Part shown: positions 17,960 through 26,305 of the stretch, piece by piece
Layout: every line of letters starts with the position of its first letter
Position numbering within the stretch: position 1 is the first letter of the stretch
Source of the DNA: Mesorhizobium sp. M2E.F.Ca.ET.219.01.1.1
GTDB taxonomy: Bacteria > Pseudomonadota > Alphaproteobacteria > Rhizobiales > Rhizobiaceae
Length of the DNA: 64,000 bases
NCBI RefSeq assembly: GCF_004016445.2
Contig: NZ_SADT02000001.1
Location: 1,283,630 to 1,347,629, forward strand
Direction of reading: 5' to 3'
The notes under the pieces: model-generated
What the model saw: only the letters and a program-made list of their open reading frames with translations
Databases searched by the model: none
Told to the model about the DNA's origin: nothing
Made by a program: the position numbers and the translations under genes

Positions 17960-20900
17960 ATGCTCGCCCGCCTGTTCGTGATCTTCGGTGGCCTGTTCGT
18001 GCTGGTGCTGTGCGCGGCGCTGGTGGTGCCGTATTTCATCGACTGGACGGGTTACCGGGGCGATTTCGAGCATGAGGCGAGCGCCATCCTCGGCCGTAAG
18101 GTGACGGTGAGGGGCGATGCGACGGCGCGGCTGTTGCCGTTTCCGTCGGTGACCTTCTCGAATGTCGAGGTCGCGGGCGGGCCGGATGGCCAGCCGGCGA
18201 TGACAGCCGAGACCTTCTCCATGGATGCGGAGCTTGCGCCCTTCCTGCGCGGCGAGGTGCTGATCTTCGACATGCGGCTGGTGCATCCCAGGGCGACCAT
18301 CGACGTTGCCGGTAACGGCACGGTCGATTGGGCGCTCCGGCCGTCGAGCCCGTTCGATCCCGGCCAGATCGCCATCGAAAAGTTGACCATAACCGAGGGG
18401 CAGATCGAACTGCGCCACGCCGCCGGCGGACGCCGACACCTGATCTCGGAGATCAACTCGACGATTTCCGCCAAAGCGCTCACCGGTCCATGGCGCATGG
18501 ACGGCACGCTGCGCTTCGATGGCCTGCGCACCGACGTCTCGGCTTCGACCGGGAAGGTGGAGCCGGACGGCCAGATGCGGCTCAGGCTGAAAGCCGATCC
18601 CGATGCCTATCCGCTGATCATCGAAGCCGACGGCAATGCCGGCATCGTCAAGGGCGCGGCGGTCTATTCCGGACAGTTCAAGATCTCGGGCGCGGACAAG
18701 AACTCGGCCGAGCTGCGCGGCACGGACGGCGAACCGGTCAAGATCAGCACCGGCAAGCCCGATCCGGGCTTCCGGCTGAACGGCAAGTTCGCGCTCGACC
18801 ACCAAAAGCTCAATGTCGAAGAGTTCCGCTTCGAGACCGGGCCGCTCGACAATCCCTATACCGCAGACGGCAAGGCCTCTGTCGATCTCGGCCTGAAGCC
18901 GCATTTCGCCGTCGAGGCGAGCGGCGCGCAGGTCCAGTTCGACGAGGCTGTCGGCGGGGCTGCCGGAGCGGGCTTCACGCTCGACCAGCGCATCGCGGCC
19001 CTCGAGCAGACGCTGCAGCACATGCCGAAGCCGACGATACCGGGCACGCTCGAAGTCAGGCTGCCGGCGGTGGTGGCGGGCGACACGACGGTGCGCGACG
19101 TGCGGCTGTCGGCCGAGCCGGTCGAAGGCGGCTGGTCGGTCAAGTCGCTTGCCGCGACGCTGCCGGGCCGCACGACGCTCGAAGCCGAAGGCTTGTTGAG
19201 CGTCGAGGACCATTTCGGCTTCACCGGCTCGTTGCTGCTCGCCGTCGGGCAGCCTTCCGGCTTTGCCGCCTGGCTGTCGAAGGATGTCGACGAGGCCATC
19301 CGCCGGCTGCCCGCCGCAGGCTTCAAGGCCAAGGTCGATCTCAGCGAGAACCGGCAGTCCTTCAGCGATCTCGAGCTCATCCTCGGCAAGGCGAAATTTT
19401 CCGGCAGCATCGATTCCAGCCAGCCGGACGGCGCCAAGCCGTCGGTGCTGATGCGGCTCACCGGCGGTGAGATGGATCTCGACGGGCTCGCGGCCTTCGC
19501 CTCGATCTTCATCAGCGACAAGGGCGCCAACCGTTTTTCCGATCGCGATCTCGATTTCCAGATCAAGGCGGGCCCGGTCAGCGCCGCCGGGCTCAGCGCC
19601 GATACGGTCGACACGGCGCTGCGGCTGCGCGAGGGCCTGCTCGAGATCGACCGGCTGTCGATCGGCGGCCTTGCCGGCGCCTCGATCAGCGCCACGGGGC
19701 GGGTCAAGGATTTTCCAGAAAGCCCGACCGGCAAGCTCAACGCCTCCATCGTTGCGGTGGACCTGAAGCCGCTGATCGATGTCGCGGCCGAGCATTATCC
19801 CGACAATGCCGTGCTCAAGGGCCTGGCCAGCCGCGCCGCGGCCTATCCAGAGCTGTTCCAGGATGCTCGCATTGATCTGTTGACCAGCGCCGCCGACAAT
19901 GGCGACGGCACGACGGGCCTGGCCCTTTCGGCCCAGGGCAATGCCGGCGGCTCGGCCTTCTCGGCGTCGCTTTCCGGCAAGGGAAGCGCGGACAAGCTCA
20001 CCGAGGCGCCGGTGTCGATCACTTTCAACGCCCGCAACGACAATGCCACGACGCTGCTTGCGCTTTACGGCCTGCCGGCCCTGCCGCTCGGCATGCTCGG
20101 CCATGCCAACACAGACGTCTCGGCGAAGGGCTCGATCGCCGGCGGTCTCGCGACCAGCTTCAACCTGACCGCCGACGATTTCAGGGCAAGCTTCGACGGA
20201 ACCGTCGCCGATACGGCGCAAGGCGCCACCGCCAAGGGTAAGGTCAATCTCGACGCCGCCGACATTGAGCCGTGGCTGATGACGACGGGCGTCGGCCTGC
20301 CCGGCATGGGAACCGGGACGTCGGCGTCGCTGGCCGCCGATGCCGATTTCGGCAACGGGCTTCTGGTGCTGAGCGGTCTCACCGGTTCGATCAACAAGGC
20401 GGCGGTGTCCGGAGACATCAACATCGATGGCAAGGATGGGCTGCCGCATCTTGCCGGGGCGCTGGCGCTTGACGAGCTCGACCTCGATCCGCTGGTGGTC
20501 TCGCTGTTCGGAGACCAGTCCTTCGCGCCCGCCAAGGGCGGATGGCCGACGACGCCGTTCAGCCAGAAGTCGACGCTGCCGTTCAACGCGGACCTCGATC
20601 TCAATACGTCGGCGCTGGCAGTCGGGCCCTTCGCCACCGCCCATGACGCCTCATTCTCGCTGAAGCTCGATCGCGAAGGCATCCACGTCTCCGACCTCAA
20701 GGCGAAGCTCTATGGCGGCGATCTGACCGGCCTGTTCGACTTGAAGAACACGGAAGGCACCGGCCTGTTCTCCGGCCAGATGCGGCTTGCCGGCGGCGAT
20801 CTCTCCGCCGTGCTGCCAGGCGCCGGCATCGGCGGCAGCGGCGACCTGTCGGCGGCGCTGTCGACCAGCGGCAAGTCGGTCGACGCCACGATTGCCGCTC

Positions 20901-21889
20901 TGTCCGGATCCGGCACCGCGGCGCTGAAGGGATTGAAGGTGGACGGCATCAATCCGGATGGCTTCGCCGCCATCATCGCCAAGGCCGATGCGATCGGGCG
21001 CGACATCGACGCGGCCAAGACGGCGGAGTTCGCGCCGCAGATCGCCGGGCAGGGCAGCTTCGCCGCCGGCGACACGGATGTGGCCTTCACCGTCGCCAAC
21101 GGTACATTGCGGGCGCCGCCGATCAGCCTCGACAGTCCCGGCGCGACCTTGTCCGCCGACGTGACCGCCGATCTCAACACGAGCACCGTCACGGCAAAGG
21201 GGACATTGACCTATCGTCCCGGCGACGAGGCTTTGGTCGGTTCGGAGCCGGCCGTCAATTTCAGCCTGGCCGGCCCGCTCGGAGCGTCCGCGCTTCAGTT
21301 CGACAGCGGTCCGCTGGTGCAGTTCCTGACACAGCGCGCGCTGGAGAAGGAGCAGCAGCGAGTCGAGGCGATGCAAGCGGCGCTGCTGGAGAAGCAGCGG
21401 CTGCGGCGCGAAGTGCGCTATTACGCGGCGCTGCAGACGGAGCGCGACAGGGCGGCCGAGGAGTTGCGCCGGCAGGAGGAAGAGGCGCGTCAGAAGGCGG
21501 AGGCGGAAGCCAGGGCGAAAGCCGAAGCGGAAGCGCAGGCACAGGCGGAAGCCGAGGCAAAAGCCAAGGCCGACGAAGAAGCGCGAGCGAAGGCGGAAGC
21601 CGATGCCAAGGCGCAGGCCGAGGCGGACGCTAAAGCCCAGGCCGATGCGCAGGCGAAGGCCGAGGCCGAGCAGCGGGCCGCGGACGAGGCGGCCAAGGCG
21701 CAGGCAGAGGCCGATCGCAAGAAGGCGGAGCAGGCGAAGCTGGAAGCCGCCCGCAAGGCGGCCGAGCAAACGAGGAAGGTCGACGGGTCGCTGCCCGGCG
21801 TCAATGACGGTTCGACCCCGGCGCCAGTAAAGCCGAAGGCCAACCCGTTCACGATCGACAATCTGTTGAAATCGCTCGACGGCGGCTGA
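17960..21889 (+). CDS. AsmA-family protein with a TolA-like Ala/Lys/Glu-rich tail
   Basis: 1309 residues. An N-terminal membrane anchor (LFVIFGGLFVLVLCAALVVP, about 5-25) leads into the AsmA opening YFIDWTGYRGDFEHEASAIL, LGRKVTVRGDATARLLPFPS and long beta-rich repeats typical of AsmA proteins, which bridge the inner membrane and envelope and affect lipid homeostasis. From about residue 1120 it becomes an Arg/Glu helix. Residues of about 1170 to 1270 are a low-complexity A-K-A-E coiled region like the TolA stalk, ending NPFTIDNLLKSLDGG. The GC-rich antisense reading frames of 912 and 372 codons are shadows. Confidence 0.92.
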   Translation: MLARLFVIFGGLFVLVLCAALVVPYFIDWTGYRGDFEHEASAILGRKVTVRGDATARLLPFPSVTFSNVEVAGGPDGQPAMTAETFSMDAELAPFLRGEVLIFDMRLVHPRATIDVAGNGTVDWALRPSSPFDPGQIAIEKLTITEGQIELRHAAGGRRHLISEINSTISAKALTGPWRMDGTLRFDGLRTDVSASTGKVEPDGQMRLRLKADPDAYPLIIEADGNAGIVKGAAVYSGQFKISGADKNSAELRGTDGEPVKISTGKPDPGFRLNGKFALDHQKLNVEEFRFETGPLDNPYTADGKASVDLGLKPHFAVEASGAQVQFDEAVGGAAGAGFTLDQRIAALEQTLQHMPKPTIPGTLEVRLPAVVAGDTTVRDVRLSAEPVEGGWSVKSLAATLPGRTTLEAEGLLSVEDHFGFTGSLLLAVGQPSGFAAWLSKDVDEAIRRLPAAGFKAKVDLSENRQSFSDLELILGKAKFSGSIDSSQPDGAKPSVLMRLTGGEMDLDGLAAFASIFISDKGANRFSDRDLDFQIKAGPVSAAGLSADTVDTALRLREGLLEIDRLSIGGLAGASISATGRVKDFPESPTGKLNASIVAVDLKPLIDVAAEHYPDNAVLKGLASRAAAYPELFQDARIDLLTSAADNGDGTTGLALSAQGNAGGSAFSASLSGKGSADKLTEAPVSITFNARNDNATTLLALYGLPALPLGMLGHANTDVSAKGSIAGGLATSFNLTADDFRASFDGTVADTAQGATAKGKVNLDAADIEPWLMTTGVGLPGMGTGTSASLAADADFGNGLLVLSGLTGSINKAAVSGDINIDGKDGLPHLAGALALDELDLDPLVVSLFGDQSFAPAKGGWPTTPFSQKSTLPFNADLDLNTSALAVGPFATAHDASFSLKLDREGIHVSDLKAKLYGGDLTGLFDLKNTEGTGLFSGQMRLAGGDLSAVLPGAGIGGSGDLSAALSTSGKSVDATIAALSGSGTAALKGLKVDGINPDGFAAIIAKADAIGRDIDAAKTAEFAPQIAGQGSFAAGDTDVAFTVANGTLRAPPISLDSPGATLSADVTADLNTSTVTAKGTLTYRPGDEALVGSEPAVNFSLAGPLGASALQFDSGPLVQFLTQRALEKEQQRVEAMQAALLEKQRLRREVRYYAALQTERDRAAEELRRQEEEARQKAEAEARAKAEAEAQAQAEAEAKAKADEEARAKAEADAKAQAEADAKAQADAQAKAEAEQRAADEAAKAQAEADRKKAEQAKLEAARKAAEQTRKVDGSLPGVNDGSTPAPVKPKANPFTIDNLLKSLDGG

Positions 21890-21905
21890 GCTTCAGATAA
21901 AGTGG

Positions 21906-21930
21906 TTCGCCGTTTCCGCGAAACGGTGAA
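21906..21930. repeat. Hairpin element downstream of asmA
   Basis: TTCGCCGTTTC (21906-21916) and GAAACGGTGAA (21920-21930) form an 11-bp stem with one G-T pair and a CGC loop, between convergent genes. It resembles a rhizobial interspersed hairpin and could act as a terminator, although no T-run follows. Confidence 0.6.
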
Positions 21931-21934
21931 CGCT

Positions 21935-22162
21935 CTAAGTCAGGCTGCCGCCGCGCTTCGCCCAAGCCAGCACATAGAGCCGCAGCGCCGACGACAGGTT
22001 GGCGTCGCGCGTGCGGGTCTCGTCGATCTCGGCGACCAGGGCCGCAAGCGACAGCGAACGCTGCGCGGCGATGGCGATGAGGTCGTCGTAGAAGGGCTGT
22101 TCCAGGGAAAAGCTGGTGCGGTGACCGCGGATCGTTACCGAACGTTTTTCGACCGCGGCCAT
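21935..22162 (-). CDS. Ribbon-helix-helix domain protein
   Basis: 75 residues: KRSVTIRGHRTSFSLEQPFY followed by DDLIAIAAQRSLSLAALVAE is a ribbon-helix-helix layout (beta strand, then two helices) as in RHH_4 proteins, which usually bind DNA as dimers. It is the last gene of the sspB-DUF4169-RHH operon, starting 9 bp after the preceding stop. This order is conserved in Rhizobiales. Its target is unknown. Confidence 0.82.
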   Translation of the reverse strand: MAAVEKRSVTIRGHRTSFSLEQPFYDDLIAIAAQRSLSLAALVAEIDETRTRDANLSSALRLYVLAWAKRGGSLT

Positions 22163-22171
22163 CGCAGGTGC

Positions 22172-22369
22172 TCAGCGCTTGCCCGGGTCGTCGGGTTTTT
22201 CCCGGCGATGGCCGGCCACGAATTTTTCGGATTTCTCCGATGTCAGCCGGTCGCGCTCGCGCTCGGCTTTGGTCCGGCCATGTAGCGCGCGGTTTTCGCC
22301 CGCCTGACGTTCTTTCTCGCTGCGCGCTTTCTGCTTGCGGGCCTGGCGGAGATTGACGACCTCGCCCAT
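22172..22369 (-). CDS. DUF4169 family small basic protein
   Basis: 65 residues, almost entirely charged (GEVVNLRQARKQKARSEKER, GRTKAERERDRLTSEKSEKF), matching the short DUF4169 family of alphaproteobacteria. It is likely a disordered or single-helix protein. It lies between sspB (9-bp gap) and the RHH gene. Function unknown. Confidence 0.85.
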   Translation of the reverse strand: MGEVVNLRQARKQKARSEKERQAGENRALHGRTKAERERDRLTSEKSEKFVAGHRREKPDDPGKR

Positions 22370-22378
22370 GGCGCCGGA

Positions 22379-22909
22379 CTACTTCTTGCGGAAGGCGTCG
22401 AGCGAGACGACGTCGGCGCCCTTGCCGCCGGTATCGGCGACCGCCGGCTTCTTTTCGGTCTCGGCGGCCTTCTTCTTCGTTTCCGCCTTCTTCTCAGGAA
22501 CGACGGCGATCGGTTCGGGCGCCGGAGCGGCAGCCTCGTCTTCGGCGCTTTCCGTCTTGACGTCGAATTCGAGCTCGAAATTCACCGACGGATCGTAGAA
22601 GCCGCGCACGGCGGAGAAGGGGATCTCGAGCTTTTCCGGCACGTCGGAGAAGGAAAGCCCGACCTCGAAGCCGGCATCGGTCACCTTGAGGTCCCAATAC
22701 TGGAACTGGATGACGATGGTCATCTGCTCCGGATAGCGCTCGCGCAGCCTCGACGAGATGCGCACGCCCGGCGCGCCGGTCAGGAAGGTGATGAAGAAAT
22801 GATGATTGCCCGGAAGGCCAGTGCGCGCGACCTCGGCCAGGACCTTGCGCATGACGCCGCGCAGGGCCTCCTGGGCCAGAATGTCGTAGCGGATGTGGTC
22901 GTCGGCCAT
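22379..22909 (-). CDS. sspB: SspB-type ClpXP adaptor
   Basis: 176 residues from the ATG at 22909. The N-terminal SspB fold (RYDILAQEALRGVMRKVLAE, NHHFFITFLTGAPGVRIS, VGLSFSDVPEKLEIPFSAV) binds ssrA-tagged proteins. A flexible Ala/Glu/Lys linker ends in VSLDAFRKK, the short C-terminal peptide that docks on ClpX. It therefore delivers tmRNA-tagged proteins to ClpXP. The tmRNA gene itself is about 2.4 kb away. It is first in the sspB-DUF4169-RHH operon. Confidence 0.93.
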   Translation of the reverse strand: MADDHIRYDILAQEALRGVMRKVLAEVARTGLPGNHHFFITFLTGAPGVRISSRLRERYPEQMTIVIQFQYWDLKVTDAGFEVGLSFSDVPEKLEIPFSAVRGFYDPSVNFELEFDVKTESAEDEAAAPAPEPIAVVPEKKAETKKKAAETEKKPAVADTGGKGADVVSLDAFRKK

Positions 22910-23026
22910 GTGATGGTCGGGTTCCGTTGAATCGTCCGCATAGCTGTAATCAAGCTTGAGCGCGGCGTAAACCGCATATAGGCGCAAAGCCGTGAGGCCA
23001 AGAGGGGGTGTCAACGATTTGATCGC

Positions 23027-23710
23027 TCAGGCGTGAACGAGCGCCGCCTGTTTGCCGGCTGGCGACTTCTTCCTGGCGAAGGCGCTGAGGAAGGTCCGCA
23101 CGCCGTTGGTGGCGGAGCGCAGCACCTCTTCCTCGGTCGGCGTGCCGCCCAGCATGAAGGCGATCTGAAGCTCGGCGTTGACGAGGGCGAGGAACTGACG
23201 CGCGGCGACGTCGGGATCGCCGATCGACAGATGGCCGGCGAAGGCAAGCCGGGCGAAGCGGGCGGCAAGCGCCGACCAGGTGCGGCCGGGGCCCTGTTCG
23301 CGCCATTCGGCAAACAGTTCCGGATAACGCTCGCCTTCGGCCTGGATCAGCTTGCGCAGGAAACGGCCGTCGCGGTTGCAGATGCAGTTGCGGTTCATGC
23401 GCACCGCGAAGGCGATCAGGTCCGCTTCCAGGTCCGTGGGCTGGTCGGGGAAGGTGGCGATGGTGGCGAATATGCCTGCATTGCAGCGCTCCGTCAGGTC
23501 GCGCACGACGGCGACGAAGAGGTTTTCCTTGTCGCCGTGATGGTTGTAGACGGTCTGGCGCGAGACGCCGGCCTCGGCTGCGATCAGGTCGATATTGGCG
23601 CCGGCATAGCCTTCCCGACAAAAAACAGAAGCGGCGGCATCCACCACCGACACGCGCTTAGCCTCATGGCTGCGTGGCGGGAAAGTGTCAGGAGAAACGC
23701 CGTGCTTCAT
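23027..23710 (-). CDS. TetR-family transcriptional regulator
   Basis: 227 residues with the TetR HTH: VVDAAASVFCREGYAGANID, then IAAEAGVSRQTVYNHHGDKE NLF. The C-terminal domain (TDLEADLIAFAVRMNRNCIC) resembles the AefR-like C-terminal family. It is divergent from the Bcr/CflA-type transporter. An inverted repeat overlaps that transporter's presumed -10, so it probably represses the pump and is released by a small molecule. Confidence 0.92.
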   Translation of the reverse strand: MKHGVSPDTFPPRSHEAKRVSVVDAAASVFCREGYAGANIDLIAAEAGVSRQTVYNHHGDKENLFVAVVRDLTERCNAGIFATIATFPDQPTDLEADLIAFAVRMNRNCICNRDGRFLRKLIQAEGERYPELFAEWREQGPGRTWSALAARFARLAFAGHLSIGDPDVAARQFLALVNAELQIAFMLGGTPTEEEVLRSATNGVRTFLSAFARKKSPAGKQAALVHA

Positions 23711-23730
23711 GAAAATCTATATAGCTGTGA

Positions 23731-23759
23731 TTGACGAATTGGACAAGACTGTCTAAATT
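23731..23759 (+). promoter_or_regulatory. Promoter with overlapping TetR operator
   Basis: TTGACG (23731-23736), a 17-bp spacer and TAAATT (23754-23759) form a sigma-70-like promoter toward the MFS gene. TTGGACA (23739-23745) and TGTCTAA (23750-23756) are inverted arms with one mismatch, lying over the spacer and -10. That is a standard position for a TetR-family repressor. Confidence 0.6.
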
Positions 23760-23921
23760 TGTGGACACAACAAAGGGAAGTCCGCGCTGCGGAAACGGAT
23801 GTGTTCGTTCTTATGAGACGAACAAACTCGTTCTCAGATGTCGGGTTTCTGCGGGATGGAACGTCCTGGGTTCAGACGCCGGTATTTCGCGGCGGCAACC
23901 AGATCCGAAAAGAGCCTTATC

Positions 23922-25127
23922 ATGAGTCCCAAATTCCTCCGCATCGCGGTCGTGCTCGGTTTGTTGTCCGCGATCGGCCCGTTCGCGATCGACATGTATC
24001 TTCCCGCGCTGCCTTCGATCGGCCAGGACCTGCATGCCGGCACCGCCGCCGTGCAGATGAGCCTGTTGATCTTCTTCCTGTCGATGGGCTTTGGGCAGAT
24101 CGTCGTCGGGCCGATCTCCGACATGGTCGGCCGCAAGCTGCCGCTTTATGCCGGCCTCGCGCTGTTCATGGTCGGCGGTGTCGGTTCGGCGATGGCGCCC
24201 AACATCGAGTGGCTGATCGCCTTCCGCTTCCTGCAGGGCCTCGGCGCCAGCGCCGGCATGGCCGTGCCGCGCGCCATCGTACGCGACCTGCACACCGGCA
24301 ACGAGGCTGCCAAGCTTATGTCGCTGCTGATGCTGGTGTTCTCGGTGTCGCCGATCCTGGCGCCGCTGACCGGCAGCCAGATCATCGAAAGCTTCGGCTG
24401 GCGCGCCGTGTTCTGGACCGTCACGGGCGCGGCTGCCTTGGCCACCATCCTGCTTGCCACCTCGCTCAAGGAGACGCGGCCGGTCGAGGAGCGCGCCGGG
24501 TCGTCCTTCGGCACGGCGCTTGCCGGCTACCGCTATCTGATGGGAGACCGCAATTTCCTCGGCCTTGTGGCGATCGCAGGCTTCGGCATTGCGAGCTTCT
24601 TCGTCTATCTGTCGAGCTCGTCCTTCATCCTGATCGACCATTACGGCCTGTCGCCGTCGGTCTACAGCGTGTTCTTCTCGATCAACGCGGTCGCCTTCAT
24701 TGGCATGTCGCAGCTGACGGGGCTCTTGGCCGACCGCTTCGGGTTGAAGCGCGTCGTCTGGGTGGCGGTCACCGGCTATGCCACGGTGATGGTGGCGCTG
24801 TTCGCCATCATGGCTTCGGGCGTCGACCGGCTCGACGTGATGGCGGCGCTGCTCTTCGTCGGCTACGGCTTCCTCGGCCTCGTCATCCCGACAACGTCGG
24901 TGCTGGCGATGGAAGAGCATGGCGAGATTGCAGGCACCGCCTCGGCGCTGATGGGCACGCTGCATTTCGCCATCGGCGCGCTTGCCATGGGCGTCGCCGG
25001 CATCTTCTTCGACGGCACGCCGCTGCCGATGGTGGCCGGCATCACGCTTTGCGCGGTGATCTCGTTCACACTGGCCAAGCTGACGCTCGGCCGCGCGCGT
25101 GAGGCGGTCGAAGCGCCGGCGGAATAA
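23922..25127 (+). CDS. Bcr/CflA-type MFS drug efflux transporter
   Basis: 401 residues with 12 predicted membrane helices. The start MSPKFLRIAVVLGLLSAIGP and DMYLPALPSIGQDLH are typical of the Bcr/CflA subfamily, as is GFGQIVVGPISDMVGRKLPL (loop 2-3 MFS motif) and RALQG-like FLQGLGASAGMAVPRAIVRD. The ATG at 23922 is preferred; the frame extends upstream without homology. Controlled in all likelihood by the divergent TetR. A strong terminator follows at 25144. Confidence 0.92.
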   Translation: MSPKFLRIAVVLGLLSAIGPFAIDMYLPALPSIGQDLHAGTAAVQMSLLIFFLSMGFGQIVVGPISDMVGRKLPLYAGLALFMVGGVGSAMAPNIEWLIAFRFLQGLGASAGMAVPRAIVRDLHTGNEAAKLMSLLMLVFSVSPILAPLTGSQIIESFGWRAVFWTVTGAAALATILLATSLKETRPVEERAGSSFGTALAGYRYLMGDRNFLGLVAIAGFGIASFFVYLSSSSFILIDHYGLSPSVYSVFFSINAVAFIGMSQLTGLLADRFGLKRVVWVAVTGYATVMVALFAIMASGVDRLDVMAALLFVGYGFLGLVIPTTSVLAMEEHGEIAGTASALMGTLHFAIGALAMGVAGIFFDGTPLPMVAGITLCAVISFTLAKLTLGRAREAVEAPAE

Positions 25128-25143
25128 GGCGGATCAAAGCATT

Positions 25144-25173
25144 GAAAAAGGCCGGGCCCGCCCGGCCTTTTTC
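25144..25173. terminator. Bidirectional intrinsic terminator
   Basis: GAAAAAGGCCGGG (25144-25156) and CCCGGCCTTTTTC (25161-25173) are perfect 13-bp arms with a 4-nt loop and T-runs on both strands. It ends the MFS transcript and could also stop the tmRNA transcript coming from the right. Confidence 0.92.
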
Positions 25174-25319
25174 ACATCCGGGCCGCCGGTCAGGACGAAG
25201 AATCGGTCGCAATCGTTTTGCATCGTTTGTCCATGGATGGTGAGCGGCAAGGCCGTGCCGCGCATCAAGCGCCGGACGAGCCTTGGCCGTTCGGTTGATT
25301 GGGAAAAAGCAAAAGGGGG

Positions 25320-25650
25320 GAAGGTGGAGGTTTCTGTTGCCAGGTACCTCCGAACCCCGCCTAGAAGTGCGAACCGCTAGGACTTGATTTGAAGCGTTCG
25401 CGCCGCATTAAGCAGCGAGACGAGCTTCCGCATAGTTGTCGTTGGCAACTATAAGTTTAGCCCGATGACGGTGGTACAATGCCGGGCAAAAGTACGATCT
25501 TTACACCTTCGTCGATCCTATTTCGCCCCCAGCAAAAGCCGCTCCGTCAGCCAGAGCGGTTTTTGGTGGAGGCGCCGGGTACCGCCCCCGGGTCCGAACG
25601 GCTTATTTCATCGCCTGTTTATCGCCATAGTCGGTCAAGCCGACGAAGCG
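25320..25650 (-). ncRNA. ssrA: Transfer-messenger RNA, circularly permuted two-piece form
   Basis: The minus strand carries the tag frame GCC...TAA at 25446-25408, encoding ANDNYAEARLAA, the alphaproteobacterial tmRNA tag. The coding piece begins GGGGGCGAAATAGGATCGAC at 25530. Upstream, the acceptor piece ends in an encoded CCA (25566-25564), with discriminator A. Its CGCCTCC (25574-25568) pairs with GGGGGCG to give the 7-bp acceptor stem with G3-U70 for AlaRS. A 5-bp T-stem (25575-25579 with 25587-25591) and 7-nt loop precede it. The segment between the pieces (25531-25563) holds a 10-bp hairpin. Outer ends are approximate. The RNA rescues stalled ribosomes and tags nascent chains for ClpXP. 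Confidence 0.93.
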
Positions 25651-25851
25651 AATATAGGGAGCGATGAGGGAAAAAGAAAGGCCAAACCGGCGCTTATCCG
25701 GTTATGCCAAACTGTGCAGCCAAGGGTTGACTTGCGCGTCCACTCAATCAAATCTCGCTCCCGGTGAGGAGTCTCTGACCTAGCGCAAAGGTTGCGCGGC
25801 GCGCCACAACCCTCATCGACCGGATCCGTGGCGCCGACGAGGGGAAGTTTG

Positions 25852-26163
25852 ATGGCCGACTATCTTGCGGATGTGAAGAAATACGATGCCGGCGCCAGCG
25901 CCGACGCGGTCGATAAGATCGTCAAGCATCTGGGCATTGCGCTCCGGAACCGCGATTCCTCGCTGGTGTCCTGCACCGACCCGAAGGAACTCGATCGCGT
26001 TCGCGAGAATTGGATCGGCAAGAAGCTCGGCGTCGCCGATGCCGCAAAGGCGAATGCCTCGATCGAGAAGACCTGCAAGGCCATGCAGGCAGACAACACC
26101 AAAAGCCGCGTGACCTTCTATTACCTGGTTGCCAAGGATCTCGGCAAACTCGGCTCTCTCTGA
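25852..26163 (+). CDS. DUF2853 family protein
   Basis: 103 residues from an ATG at 25852 (MADYLADVKKYDAGASADAV) with GGGGAAG upstream. All-helical, soluble, with two Cys (SLVSCTDPKELDRVRENWIG, IEKTCKAMQADNTKSRVTFY). It matches the DUF2853 family, known structurally but not functionally. The reading frame extends upstream to 25792 without homology. The 190 bp before it, back to tmRNA, hold no gene that I can see. Confidence 0.85.
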   Translation: MADYLADVKKYDAGASADAVDKIVKHLGIALRNRDSSLVSCTDPKELDRVRENWIGKKLGVADAAKANASIEKTCKAMQADNTKSRVTFYYLVAKDLGKLGSL

Positions 26164-26180
26164 GTTCTGGCCACCCGGCG

Positions 26181-26202
26181 GCCGGCACTAAATCGTGCCG
26201 GC
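26181..26202 (+). terminator. Hairpin after the DUF2853 gene
   Basis: GCCGGCAC (26181-26188), loop TAAATC, GTGCCGGC (26195-26202): perfect 8-bp arms 18 bp after the stop codon. A TTTT lies about 10 bp further on, so this is a weak or factor-assisted terminator at best. Confidence 0.5.
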
Positions 26203-26305
26203 ACCGTGGGCTTTTGGATGCGACCCGCATCCGCGGCCGCTTTGCGGTGTTCGACCGGCTGTCGGTCGGGTATGATTGGCTGCAACCCGAATCGAGGCGG
26301 AGCCG

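Noticed and set aside
17906..20644. 912-codon open frame antisense to asmA
   Set aside because: It is a shadow of a GC-rich gene: composition rich in Arg/Gly/Asp, no domain, and fully covered by a well supported sense gene.
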